From contig NZ_JOEV01000047.1 in assembly GCF_000721105.1 (NCBI RefSeq), positions 1 through 54,740 of the forward strand: DNA of 54,740 bases, written 5' to 3'. Shown piece after piece: positions 33,399 through 41,830 of the stretch. Within the stretch, counting starts at the first letter, position 1; every line of letters begins with the position of its first letter. The position numbers and the translations under genes were made by a program. The notes beneath the pieces are model-generated. The model had not been told where the DNA came from. It worked only from the letters and a program-made list of their open reading frames with translations, and did no database searches. The stretch comes from Streptomyces cellulosae (lineage in GTDB: Bacteria; Actinomycetota; Actinomycetes; Streptomycetales; Streptomycetaceae).

Positions 33399-34307
33399 AT
33401 GGAACTGCGCTGGCTGGAATCGTTCGTCATCGTCGCGGAGGAACTGCACTTCGCACGGGCGGCCGACCGTCTGCACCTGGCCCCCTCGGCTCTCAGCGCC
33501 CAGGTCAAGGCACTGGAGTCACACCTCGGTGTGCGGCTCATCGACCGCGGACGGCGTACCCGCCCCGCGCTCACCAGCGCCGGGCTGCTGTTCCTCGAAG
33601 AGGCGCGGCTGACCCTCGCCCAGGCCGCCAGGGCCGAGGCCATAGGCCGGCGCGCCGGTCGCGGGGAACTGGGGCACGCCCAGATCGCCTACGTCGCCTC
33701 GGCCGCGTTCTCCGGGGTGCTGACCGACGTCCTCACCCGCTGCGCCGGTCCCGGCACCGAACTGACCGTGCAGGTGCGCGAGCTGGAGACACCCGCCCAA
33801 CTGGAGGCGCTGGTCTGCGGGGACATCGACGTCGGATTCCTGCGCTTCAGGCCGGAATACCCGCCCGAGGTCACGGCCACCCGTCTGCTCACCGAGGACG
33901 TCGTCCTGGCCCTGCCGGCCGGCGCCCCGCTGGCGGCCTACGAGGCGGTACCGGCGGCACAGTTGCGCGACGAGTGCTTCGTCGCCCCGCACTTCGACGA
34001 GGAGTACGGCTGCCGCGACCAGATCCTCGAAGTGGCGGAGCGAGGGGGCTTCAGCCCGCGGTGCGCTCCCCCGGTACGGGACTTCATAGCCGCCCTGACC
34101 ATGGTCGGCGGAGGTCTCGCGGTCGCCCTGGTCCCCGATTCGCTGCGCCGCGTGCAGATCCCGGGAGTGGCCTACCGTCCGCTGGCCGACGTGGCGCTGA
34201 CGACCAGCCTGGTCGGCGCCTTCCGCAGGGGCGAGACCTCGCCCGCGGTGCGCGGTGTGATCCGCCGTCTGCGGGAGGCGGCTGCCGCCACTGTCACCGC
34301 CGGCTGA
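33399..34307 (+). CDS. LysR-family transcriptional regulator
   Basis: 302 residues. The winged helix-turn-helix is at the N-terminus (MELRWLESFVIVAEELHFAR, then AADRLHLAPSALSAQVKALE). The effector domain ends with GGGLAVALVPDSL. GGAGGAG directly before ATG 33399 favours this start over the ATG four codons upstream. It lies between the ring-cleavage operon and the 3-hydroxyacyl-CoA dehydrogenase gene on the same strand. Members of this family often activate aromatic or organic-acid catabolism, so it may bind the shared motif at 34575 and 41151. That link is inference. Confidence 0.9.
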   Translation: MELRWLESFVIVAEELHFARAADRLHLAPSALSAQVKALESHLGVRLIDRGRRTRPALTSAGLLFLEEARLTLAQAARAEAIGRRAGRGELGHAQIAYVASAAFSGVLTDVLTRCAGPGTELTVQVRELETPAQLEALVCGDIDVGFLRFRPEYPPEVTATRLLTEDVVLALPAGAPLAAYEAVPAAQLRDECFVAPHFDEEYGCRDQILEVAERGGFSPRCAPPVRDFIAALTMVGGGLAVALVPDSLRRVQIPGVAYRPLADVALTTSLVGAFRRGETSPAVRGVIRRLREAAAATVTAG

Positions 34308-34574
34308 CACCGCCGTTTCCGGCGGGCGTCCGGCCACCTGCCGACGCCCGGCCGGCGCGTGGGCCCCTCTCCGCCCCGGCCGCCGGACGCCCCGCCGACG
34401 GGGGCGGGTCCCCGTCCGGAGTCTGTCCAGGGGACCTCGGCAACTCCGTCACGTCTGCCCCAGAGGGCGCCGGCCTCGATGTCCGCGCCCTCCTCGTGCT
34501 CGCGCCCCGGCCGACGTCCCCTCCCCGCCGTGATCGGGCCGGCTCCGCAAGACGCGCCGGAGCGACACCGTAGC

Positions 34575-34641
34575 GACGCATGTTTGTGCGCAGAAAACGC
34601 ATCATCAGCGCAGGTCAAAGGGGTGGTCCCCGGCCTACCCT
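34575..34641 (+). promoter_or_regulatory. Promoter with upstream palindromic site before the 3-hydroxybutyryl-CoA dehydrogenase gene
   Basis: GACGCATGTTTGTGCGC... contains the palindrome TTTGTGCGCAGAAA. It is followed by a -35-like GGTCAA (34613-34618), exactly 17 bp, and TACCCT (34636-34641). The same layout with the same spacing recurs at 41151-41217. The site ends about 15 bp before the -35, a typical activator position. The rest of 34308-34711 holds no gene I can support. Confidence 0.65.
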
Positions 34642-34711
34642 CGACACCGCAGCACAGACCGTCACGGCGTCGGCGAACCGCCGCCGGACGCGGGAACAGG
34701 CGGAGGAGCAC

Positions 34712-35578
34712 ATGACATCGATCAAGCACGTGGGCGTCGTCGGCGCTGGGCAGATGGGCCGGGGCATCACCGAGGTCTGCGCCCGGGCCGGGCTGCACGT
34801 CACCTTGTGCGACGTCACCGAGGACAGGGCCCGCGCCGGGCTGACGGGCGTCGCCGACTCACTGCTCAAGGCGGAGAAGCACGGCGCCATCGGCCCGGAA
34901 GGCCGCGCCCGCGCCCTCGCCGGGATCTCGGTCACCGCGGACCTCTCCCGGCTGTCCGGCGCTGACCTGGTGATCGAAGCCGCCGTCGAGGACGAGCGGG
35001 CCAAGACAGAGCTGTTCCAGCAGTTGGACAAAGCGGTCACCAACCCGTCCGCCGTGCTGGCCAGCAACACGTCCTCGATCCCCATCGCCCGGCTCGCGGC
35101 CGTGACCGGACGTCCTCATGCCGTGGTGGGCCTGCACTTCTTCAACCCGGTCCCTGCCATGCCGCTGGTCGAGGTGATCCCCTCGATGCACACCTCCAGG
35201 GCCACGGAACAGCGCGTACGCGCCTTCGCAGCCGAGACCCTGGGCAAGAAGACGATCGTCACTCAGGACCGCGCGGGATTCGTGGTCAACTCCTTGCTGA
35301 TTCCGTACCTGTTGGCAGCGGTGCGCATGGTCAGTTCCGGCACCGCGACGGCCGAGGACATCGACACGGGCATGACCGCCGGCTGCGCCCACCCCATGGG
35401 CCCGCTGCGCCTCGCCGACCTCATCGGCCTGGACACGGTGGCGGCGATAGGCGAGGCCCTGTACGAGGAGTACCGCGAACCGCTGTACGCCCCGCCCCCG
35501 CTGCTGCGCCGCATGGTCGAGTCGGGCCTGCTGGGCCGCAAGTCGGGACAGGGGTTCTTCGACTACCGGGCGGCCTGA
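34712..35578 (+). CDS. 3-hydroxybutyryl-CoA dehydrogenase-like enzyme
   Basis: 288 residues. The NAD-binding motif is HVGVVGAGQMGRGITEVCAR. The catalytic His/Glu pair lies in VVGLHFFNPVPAMPLVEVI, and Asn of GFVVNSLLIPYLLAAVRM is also family-typical. It ends with RKSGQGFFDY. GGAGGAGCAC precedes ATG 34712; the longer upstream frame covers the promoter and is spurious. It would oxidise 3-hydroxybutyryl-CoA to acetoacetyl-CoA. That is the step after glutaryl-CoA dehydrogenase and crotonase, which fits the genes at 37-40 kb. It stands alone on the plus strand. Confidence 0.9.
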   Translation: MTSIKHVGVVGAGQMGRGITEVCARAGLHVTLCDVTEDRARAGLTGVADSLLKAEKHGAIGPEGRARALAGISVTADLSRLSGADLVIEAAVEDERAKTELFQQLDKAVTNPSAVLASNTSSIPIARLAAVTGRPHAVVGLHFFNPVPAMPLVEVIPSMHTSRATEQRVRAFAAETLGKKTIVTQDRAGFVVNSLLIPYLLAAVRMVSSGTATAEDIDTGMTAGCAHPMGPLRLADLIGLDTVAAIGEALYEEYREPLYAPPPLLRRMVESGLLGRKSGQGFFDYRAA

Positions 35579-35701
35579 GGGAACTACCAGGTGGTCTGAG
35601 GGCACCGGCCACCTGCTGTCCCGCACGGCCCGAGCACCGTGCGTCCGCCGTCGTCATCTCCAGCCCCCTCAGCGGCCACCCCGAAGGCCGGTGTTCTCGC
35701 A

Positions 35702-36270
35702 CTACGGCCATTGACGCCGTCGTCCAGCCGTCCGCGCAGCCGGGGGGCTCATGCCGTAGGCCGCCTTGAAGGCGTGGCTGAAGTGGGCCGGGTCGGAAGC
35801 GCCCCAGCGTCCGCCGACGGCGCCGACCGGAAGGTGGTCCATGGCCGGATCGGCGAGCTCGCGCCGCACCGGTCCAGACGCTGTTCCCGTATCCAGCCCG
35901 AGAGGGTGTGTCCCTGTGCGGCCAGCAACTTGTACAGGTAGCGGCGGGAGATGCGGTGGGCGGCCGCGATGCCTTCGGGGCTCAGCCCGGGGTCGGCGAG
36001 CCGCTCCTCCATGTAGGCGAGGAGGCGCTGGGTGAGCACGCCCGGGCCGTCCTCCTCGGTGCTCCGGTCCGCGCCCGCCTGCTCCGCGAGCAGGGTTCCG
36101 ATCAGGCCGACCACGTGGTCGGCGAGCCGGGGCGTGCCACAGGACTCCAGGTGTGCCATCTGCCGCGCCAGCCCGTACAGGAGGGGCCGTACGACTTGGC
36201 CGAGCCCGTCGTGGCACGGCACCGGTGTCGCCGTCACTCGTTCCAGATCCACCGGCACCGGTCCCACTCC
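35702..36270 (-). pseudogene. AraC-family regulator, 5'-truncated and frameshifted
   Basis: A readable AraC-type segment covers CHDGLGQVVRPLLYGLARQM, then LLAYMEERLADPGLSPEGIA, and AHRISRRYLYKLLAAQGHTL, the first helix-turn-helix of the domain. After GWIREQRLDRC the frame changes (about 35865). RRELADPAMDHLPVGAV, then WGASDPAHFSHAFKAAYGMS, the second helix-turn-helix, continues in another frame to TGA at 35702. Upstream of about 36270 the expected N-terminal ligand domain is absent. It has lost both start and frame and is taken as dead. Confidence 0.72.
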
Positions 36271-36723
36271 GCCAGCAGCGCACGCTCGGCGGCCGACTAC
36301 ACACGCAGCCGCAACGTCCACCGGGCATACCCGACGGCCCCGGCCCCCTTCACCACCGACACGACATCCCCCTCCCACGCCCCGCCCGATCGCCCCACCC
36401 TCCCTGAAAAGACCGTACGTGCGACATGCGCACACCCGTACCTGCACTACGCCAAAGCCACCCCAGCCAGCGAACACAGGCACACCCGTTCGCTTTCCGT
36501 CTCCGTCGGCGGCCTTGCGGGCGCTCCGCGCCCCAGGAGACCGGACACGGCGACGCTCCGCGTCGCCGTCACGGGATGCCTCGAGGTGTTGTCGGCTGGT
36601 CCGGGTCGCGTGGGGCTTTGTCGCACAGGTAGTCGGCCGGTGGGCCGACCCTGTGCGGGCGCTTGGCGGATCTGCCGCCGCCCAGCCGGGCGCCCGCTGC
36701 TCCCCAGCCGACGGCGCACCACG
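36271..36723. other. Non-coding stretch between AraC and etfA relics
   Basis: No gene is supported. The many open frames here are serine/proline/arginine-rich translations on both strands, without family motifs or ribosome binding sites. It probably contains remains of the 5' part of the AraC-type gene. Confidence 0.35.
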
Positions 36724-37210
36724 TCAGCCGGCTGTGCGGCGGGCTGCCACTTCCTGCGTGAGCTGGGGCGCCACCGCGAACAGGTCTCCCACCACGCCGT
36801 AGTCGGCGAGGCCGAGGATGGGGGCCTCCGGGTCCTTGTTGACGGCGACGATCGTCTTGGAGGTCTGCATCCCGGCGAGGTGCTGGATGGCTCCGGAGAT
36901 CCCCAGGGCGACGTACAGCTGCGGGGAGACGGACTTTCCGGTCTGCCCGACCTGGAACCGGTGTGGGTAGTACCCGGCGTCGACCGCGGCGCCTGAGGCG
37001 CCCACCGCGCCGCCCAGGGCGTCGGCCCGCCGCGTGGACGGTTGTGGCGCCGTACCGGGCCAGGGACTGCGCGAGGCGGGCCGCTGTGCCGGGGGTGCCC
37101 ACGACGACTGCGGCCGGGTCTCCCAACCGCCGTGCGGCGGCCAGGAGTTCGTGCGTGGACTTGTGGACACGTTCCCCGTCGTGGTCGACGAGGACGAGGA
37201 CATCGGGCAT
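36724..37210 (-). pseudogene. etfA: Electron transfer flavoprotein alpha subunit, internally deleted
   Basis: From ATG 37210 the normal EtfA start is visible ([20 protein letters not shown]) up to [11 protein letters not shown]. The sequence then jumps directly, with a frame change, to the FAD-domain end of the protein: [60 protein letters not shown]. About 150 residues between them are missing. Only 487 bp remain, against about 960 expected. The C-terminal FAD-binding motifs look undamaged, so the deletion may be fairly recent. It directly follows etfB, the usual order. Confidence 0.85.
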
Positions 37211-37244
37211 GGGGTGCCTGCTTCTTGTTGCGGAGCGATTCGCC

Positions 37245-38027
37245 TCAGAGGAGCTTCTGGGCAATCAGGTGTTCGAAGAGCTGCCGGCCGGCCGAGCCGT
37301 CGTCCGTGACACGGATGCCAGCGACCCGGACCGGACGCGGGACGGCCTCCACCACGCGGGTGCGGGTCACTCGGAACCCGGCGGCATCCGCGTCGGGGAA
37401 CAGGTCGTCGAGGTCGACCGTCTCCACCGGCTTCTTCTTGGCGGCCATGATCCCCTTGAACGAGGGGTAGCGCGGCTCGTTGATCTTCTCGGTGACGCTG
37501 ACCAGCGCGGGCAGCGACGCCTCCAGCGTCGCCTCGCCGGTGTCGGTCTCGCGTTCGGCTCGCACGCGTCCCCCGTCCACGTCCAGTTCGCGCGCATGTG
37601 TCAGCTGCGGCAGACCGAGCAGGTCGGCGACGATGGCGGGAACCGCGCTCGCCTGTCCGTCGGTGGTCGCGTCGCCCGCCAGGACCAGGTCGACCTCCTC
37701 CACCGTCCGCACGGCGGCCGCCAACACCTTGGCGGTGGTCACCACGTCGGCGCCGTGGAGCCGGTCGTCGCGGATGTGGATCGCGCGGTCGGCGCCCATT
37801 GCCAGAACCTTTCGGATGGCGTCGAGGGCGGAGTCGGGCCCCATGGACACGACGGTGACCTCGGCGTCCGACGACTCCTTCAGCCGCAGGGCCTCTTCCG
37901 CGGCGCGTTCATTGATCTCGTCGAGCACCAGGTCGGCACCCTCGCGGTCAAGGGTGTGGTCGTCGGCGGACAGGGTGCGTTCGGCTCCGGTGTCCGGGAC
38001 CTGCTTGACGAGTACGACGATGTTCAC
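37245..38027 (-). CDS. etfB: Electron transfer flavoprotein beta subunit
   Basis: 260 residues, full length. [12 protein letters not shown] is the typical start. The AMP-binding region is [20 protein letters not shown], and the recognition-loop region is [20 protein letters not shown] with GIMAAKKKP. It would accept electrons from the acyl-CoA dehydrogenase encoded just upstream and pass them, with EtfA, to the respiratory chain. Its partner gene here is broken, so it must pair with an EtfA encoded elsewhere or be idle. It lies 25 bp after the dehydrogenase gene. Confidence 0.93.
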   Translation of the reverse strand: MNIVVLVKQVPDTGAERTLSADDHTLDREGADLVLDEINERAAEEALRLKESSDAEVTVVSMGPDSALDAIRKVLAMGADRAIHIRDDRLHGADVVTTAKVLAAAVRTVEEVDLVLAGDATTDGQASAVPAIVADLLGLPQLTHARELDVDGGRVRAERETDTGEATLEASLPALVSVTEKINEPRYPSFKGIMAAKKKPVETVDLDDLFPDADAAGFRVTRTRVVEAVPRPVRVAGIRVTDDGSAGRQLFEHLIAQKLL

Positions 38028-38052
38028 GGTCGCCTTCCTTCAGCCGAGGCGG

Positions 38053-39228
38053 TCAGCGGAACGCCGGGTATCCGGTGATCGCCTGACCGACGACCAGCGT
38101 GTGCATCTCGTTGGTGCCTTCGTAGGTCATCACCGACTCCAGGTTGTTGGCGTGGCGCAGTGGCGAGTACTCCAGGGAGATGCCGTTGGCCCCCAGCACG
38201 GTGCGGCATTCGCGCGCGATGGCGATCGCTTCGCGCACGTTGTTGAGCTTGCCGACGCTGATCTGCTCAGGCCGGATGCGGTGCTGGTCCTTGAGTCGGC
38301 CCAGATGGACGGCGAGCAGCGCGGCGTTGCCCAGGGACACGCTCATGTCGGTGAGCTTCTTCTGGGTGAGCTGGAAGGCGCTGATGGGCTTGTCGAACTG
38401 AACGCGGGAGTCGGCGTACTCGATGGCCGCCTGGAGCGAGTCACGGGCGGCGCCGACCGCGCCGAACAGGATGCCGAAGCGGGCCTCGTTCAGGCAGGAC
38501 AGCGGTCCGCGCAGACCTTCCGCCAGCGGAAGCCGCGCCGATTCCGGCAGCCGTACGTTGTCGAAGTACAGCTCGGAGGTGATCGAGGCACGCAGCGACA
38601 TTTTCTGCTTGATGTCCTGCGTGGTGAAGCCGGGAGTGCCACTCGGCACGAGGAAGCCACGGACGCCGTCCTCGGTCTGTGCCCAGACGGTGGCCACGTC
38701 GGCGATGCCGCCGTTGGTGATCCACATCTTGGAGCCATTGAGGATCCAGTCGTCGCCGTCGCGGACGGCCCGAGTGCGCATCCCGGCGGGGTTGCTGCCG
38801 AAGTCGGGCTCGGTCAGGCCGAAGCAGCCGATCGCCTCACCGGCGGCGAGCCGGGGCAGCCACTGAAGCTTCTGCTCCTCCGAACCCCACTTCCAGATGG
38901 AGAACATCGACAGCGAGCCCTGCACGGAGACGAAGCTGCGGAAACCGGAGTCCGCCGCCTCCAGTTCCAGGCAGGCCAGACCGTAGGAGACGGCGTTGGT
39001 GCCGGCGCAGCCGTAGCCCTCCAGATGCATGCCAAGTACGCCCAACTTGCCAAGTTCAGGGGCGAGTTCACGGGCGAAGTGCGCGTTCTCGAACCACTCG
39101 CCGAGGTGCGGACGCACCCGGTCGGCGAGGAACTTGGCGACGGTGGCTTGGATCTCCCGTTCCTCGTCGGTGAGGGTGGAGGAGAAGTCGAGCAGGTCGA
39201 GCGGGTCCTTCAGCGGCTTTTGGCTCAT
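38053..39228 (-). CDS. gcdH: Glutaryl-CoA dehydrogenase-type acyl-CoA dehydrogenase
   Basis: 391 residues. FSSTLTDEEREIQATVAKFL opens the N-terminal helical domain. The substrate/flavin segment SVQGSLSMFSIWKWGSEEQK, then GCFGLTEPDFGSNPAGM, matches glutaryl-CoA dehydrogenases. KMSLRASITSELYFDNVRLP follows, and the catalytic Glu lies in MTYEGTNEMHTLVVG. The enzyme would oxidise and decarboxylate glutaryl-CoA to crotonyl-CoA. GGAG precedes ATG 39228. It is flanked by a class III CoA-transferase that could make glutaryl-CoA and by etfB. The assignment rests on motifs and context; a related short-chain acyl-CoA dehydrogenase is possible. Confidence 0.85.
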   Translation of the reverse strand: MSQKPLKDPLDLLDFSSTLTDEEREIQATVAKFLADRVRPHLGEWFENAHFARELAPELGKLGVLGMHLEGYGCAGTNAVSYGLACLELEAADSGFRSFVSVQGSLSMFSIWKWGSEEQKLQWLPRLAAGEAIGCFGLTEPDFGSNPAGMRTRAVRDGDDWILNGSKMWITNGGIADVATVWAQTEDGVRGFLVPSGTPGFTTQDIKQKMSLRASITSELYFDNVRLPESARLPLAEGLRGPLSCLNEARFGILFGAVGAARDSLQAAIEYADSRVQFDKPISAFQLTQKKLTDMSVSLGNAALLAVHLGRLKDQHRIRPEQISVGKLNNVREAIAIARECRTVLGANGISLEYSPLRHANNLESVMTYEGTNEMHTLVVGQAITGYPAFR

Positions 39229-39292
39229 CGTGGGCTCCTGGCGGTGACGGGGGTGGGTGAGGTCGAGGTGCTGGTGCCGGGGCGGGGATCGG

Positions 39293-40540
39293 TCACGTGA
39301 CCGATCCCTCCGGTCCGGTGGCGGAGTCGGAAAGGCGGTCGAGGATCTCCGCGGTGTGCTGACCAAGGCGTGGCGGCGGCAGGCGGTACTGGGCGGGTGT
39401 GCCGCTCAGCGCGACGGGGCTCGCGACCTGACGGGAGGGCCTGCCCTCCGCTCCGTCGGTGGGTGCGGCGGGAATGTCGACGATGCCGGGAAGGCCGAGC
39501 TTCGCCGCGAAGGCGAATGCCTCGTCGAGGGTATTGACCGGTCCGGCGGGCACGCCCGCAGCCAGCAGGACGGCCGACCAGTGGTCGGCGCCGGAGACAC
39601 CCAGCCGTTCGGTCAGCAGGTCCTTGAGTTCGGCGCGGTGGGCGACGCGGTCGGCGTTGGTGCGGAAGCGGTCGTCCAGTGCGAGACCGGGATCCCCGAC
39701 GATCTCGGCGAGCGCCGCGAACTGCCGGTCGTTGCCCACCGCGATCGCGAGCGGACGATCGGCGGCCGGGAAGGTCTCGTACGGGGCGATGCTCGGATGC
39801 GCGTTGCCCAGGCGGCCCGGCACGACGCCGGCGACGGCGAACGCCGACGCCTGGTTGACCATGGCCGACAGCAGCGAGCCGAGCAGGTTCACCTCGACCA
39901 GTTGGCCCTCCCCGGTGGCGTCCCGGTGCCGGAGGGCTGCCAGCACGCCCAGCGAGGCGTGCAGGCCGGTGATCACGTCGACGAGGGCCACGCCGGCCTT
40001 CACCGGCTCCCCGGCCACGTCTCCGGTCACGCTCATCAGGCCGCCGACGGCCTGCACGAGCAGGTCGTATCCGGGGATCGCCGCGCCCGCACCGCTGCCG
40101 AAGCCACTGATCGAGCAGTAGACCAACCCCGGGTGCCGGGCGCGCAGTTCGCGAGGGCCGAGCCCCAGCCGCTCCATCGTGCCGGGACGGAAGTTCTCCA
40201 CCAGCACGTCGGACTCGGCGACCAGGGCGCGGGCCTGTTCGAGACCGGCCTCGGTCGTGAGGTCCAGGACGACGGACTTCTTGTTCCGGTTCACGCTCAG
40301 GAAGTACGTGGAGGTGCCGTCGTGGTCCGCCGGCGGATGCCAGGCCCTGGTCTCGTCCCCGGCACCCAGCCGCTCCACCTTCACCACCTCGGCGCCGAGA
40401 TCGGCGAGGAGCATCGTGGCGTAGGGCCCTGCGAGGACCCGGGAGAAGTCGGCGATGCGGAGCCCTTCCAGCGCACCGCGCACCGCACCTTCGCGGCCGA
40501 TGCCGGCCCGTTCGTCCGGCGCGTCGTCATGGGTGCTCAC
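39293..40540 (-). CDS. Class III (CaiB/BaiF) CoA-transferase
   Basis: 415 residues from GTG 40540, which has GAGAGGAGG upstream. The family start is LEGLRIADFSRVLAGPYATM, followed by LADLGAEVVKVERLGAGDET. NRNKKSVVLDLTTEAGL comes next, and GYDLLVQAVGGLMSVTGD contains the Asp that forms the acyl-enzyme in this family. Next to a glutaryl-CoA-type dehydrogenase, a succinyl-CoA:glutarate CoA-transferase role is the most economical reading. It is second in the operon, 59 bp after the DUF35 gene. Confidence 0.9.
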   Translation of the reverse strand: MSTHDDAPDERAGIGREGAVRGALEGLRIADFSRVLAGPYATMLLADLGAEVVKVERLGAGDETRAWHPPADHDGTSTYFLSVNRNKKSVVLDLTTEAGLEQARALVAESDVLVENFRPGTMERLGLGPRELRARHPGLVYCSISGFGSGAGAAIPGYDLLVQAVGGLMSVTGDVAGEPVKAGVALVDVITGLHASLGVLAALRHRDATGEGQLVEVNLLGSLLSAMVNQASAFAVAGVVPGRLGNAHPSIAPYETFPAADRPLAIAVGNDRQFAALAEIVGDPGLALDDRFRTNADRVAHRAELKDLLTERLGVSGADHWSAVLLAAGVPAGPVNTLDEAFAFAAKLGLPGIVDIPAAPTDGAEGRPSRQVASPVALSGTPAQYRLPPPRLGQHTAEILDRLSDSATGPEGSVT

Positions 40541-40599
40541 GCACCCTCCTCTCTCGTCGTACCGGCCTGCGAGCACCGCTCCGTCCGAGCCGTCAGCTC

Positions 40600-41031
40600 T
40601 CACCACCAGCGCTCCGAATACGTCGCCGGGTGGGTGAGCTCGACGACGGGCAGGCCCTGACCGACAGGGCCGGCCGTCCGTAGGACCCTCACCCTGGCGC
40701 CGATCCCGACCACGACCGGGGCCGTCCCGGTGACCTGGCAGATCAGGTTGAAGCCTTCGTCCATCGCGACGAACCACGTGTGATGCGGAGCGTGGCCGGT
40801 TCGGCGGACGACGGCTCCGGCGCCGGCGCTGCGCTCGCGTCGGAAGGCCGTGGATCCGCAGGCCCGGCAGAACGACCGGCGGTAGGCGGGGGTGCCGCAC
40901 CAGAGACACCGCTGGAAGAACAGCTCGTGGCCGGCCGCCGGTGCGGCCGGCACCGCGGGCGCGGTCGTGGTGGCGGCAGCCGCTTCGTGCTCCCCGCACT
41001 CGGTGGTTTCACGGGCGTCCGTGTGGAGCAT
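40600..41031 (-). CDS. Zn-ribbon/OB-fold (DUF35) protein
   Basis: 143 residues. A rubredoxin-like zinc ribbon, CLWCGTPAYRRSFCRACGS, is followed by an OB-fold, the DUF35 layout. GGAGG sits 5 nt before ATG 41031; a GTG one codon earlier is possible. Such proteins normally work with a thiolase and channel acyl-CoA, but no thiolase gene is present in this window. It heads the minus-strand operon DUF35, CoA-transferase, acyl-CoA dehydrogenase, etfB, etfA. Confidence 0.85.
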   Translation of the reverse strand: MLHTDARETTECGEHEAAAATTTAPAVPAAPAAGHELFFQRCLWCGTPAYRRSFCRACGSTAFRRERSAGAGAVVRRTGHAPHHTWFVAMDEGFNLICQVTGTAPVVVGIGARVRVLRTAGPVGQGLPVVELTHPATYSERWW

Positions 41032-41150
41032 CACGACCTCCTGCGCTCAGTGCGATGACCGGAAAAGGGGGGACCGGAGAAGTGGTGTCAGGCATCCGGT
41101 CCGGCTCTCTCACCCTGACCCCGCTGACGAGTGGCGGTCAACGACGAGCT

Positions 41151-41217
41151 GACGCATCTTTGTGCGCGGAAAACGTTCCGTTCACGGAGGTCAGAGCCGG
41201 TTTCCCGGCGCTACTCT
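41151..41217 (+). promoter_or_regulatory. Second copy of the TTTGTGCGC promoter motif
   Basis: GACGCATCTTTGTGCGCGGA repeats the start of 34575-34599. After identical spacing come GGTCAG (41189-41194), 17 bp, and TACTCT (41212-41217). It points rightwards, away from the DUF35 operon and toward the cysteine desulfurase relic, so it may once have driven that or a lost gene. The palindromic part could also serve the DUF35 operon, which starts 120 bp to the left. Confidence 0.6.
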
Positions 41218-41379
41218 CACGGCGTGGCCCCGTCAGCGTTGCGGTGGTTGCCCACGCTCAGGACCCTGGCCGTCGGCGTAGGCCGGCACTCTGCGCCGGA
41301 GCAGGCAGCCGCGGTCTTCTCGCAACGGGACGCTGACGGCGGGCGTTCGTGGACGACCCGGCCGACGCGACCGCCATGG

Positions 41380-41830
41380 CGTCGAGGGACAGCCTCGGCA
41401 AAGGAATACCGGCTTTGTGGAGCGGTTGTCCGTACGCGAAGAGATGCCCCTGGAGCCGGTCGGTCGCTTACGGCGGCGGCCAGGAGCGCGGTCTGCGGGC
41501 CGGAACCGAGAACGTCGGCCTGGCCGTCGCGCTCGGCGCCGCCGCCCGGATCGCGGCTGCTGAGCCCGCCGGCGGTGCCCCGGCCCGGATCGCGGCCCGC
41601 GCGCAGTCGGGCACCATGTCGCTTCGAGGGGGGCCCGCCGAAGTGGGCGCCCCTACCGTGCGCGCCGACGGGAAAGGCGCCTCCCCTCAGCTCGCCTCCC
41701 GCATCCGGGCAGCAGCGTGACGGACATGCCGGAGCTGCACACGCGGCTCATGGCGGATGTGAGTGACGGCCAACCTGACCGGCACGCCCGACCAGACGCG
41801 TCAACTGCCCTGACCCCGGCGTCCGTTCAG
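41380..41830 (+). pseudogene. Cysteine desulfurase-family relic
   Basis: The highly characteristic block YGGGQERGLRAGTENVGLAV (near 41470-41530) is the cofactor-site region of NifS/IscS-type cysteine desulfurases. Just before it, in another frame, LSVREEMPLEPV supplies the expected preceding strand, and GKGIPAL the GPKG-type segment. Downstream, ELHTRLMADVSD fits the helix that follows, again with stops and shifts. No intact start or end is found. At least three disruptions show that it is dead. It is the only visible remnant of its original neighbourhood. Confidence 0.65.
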
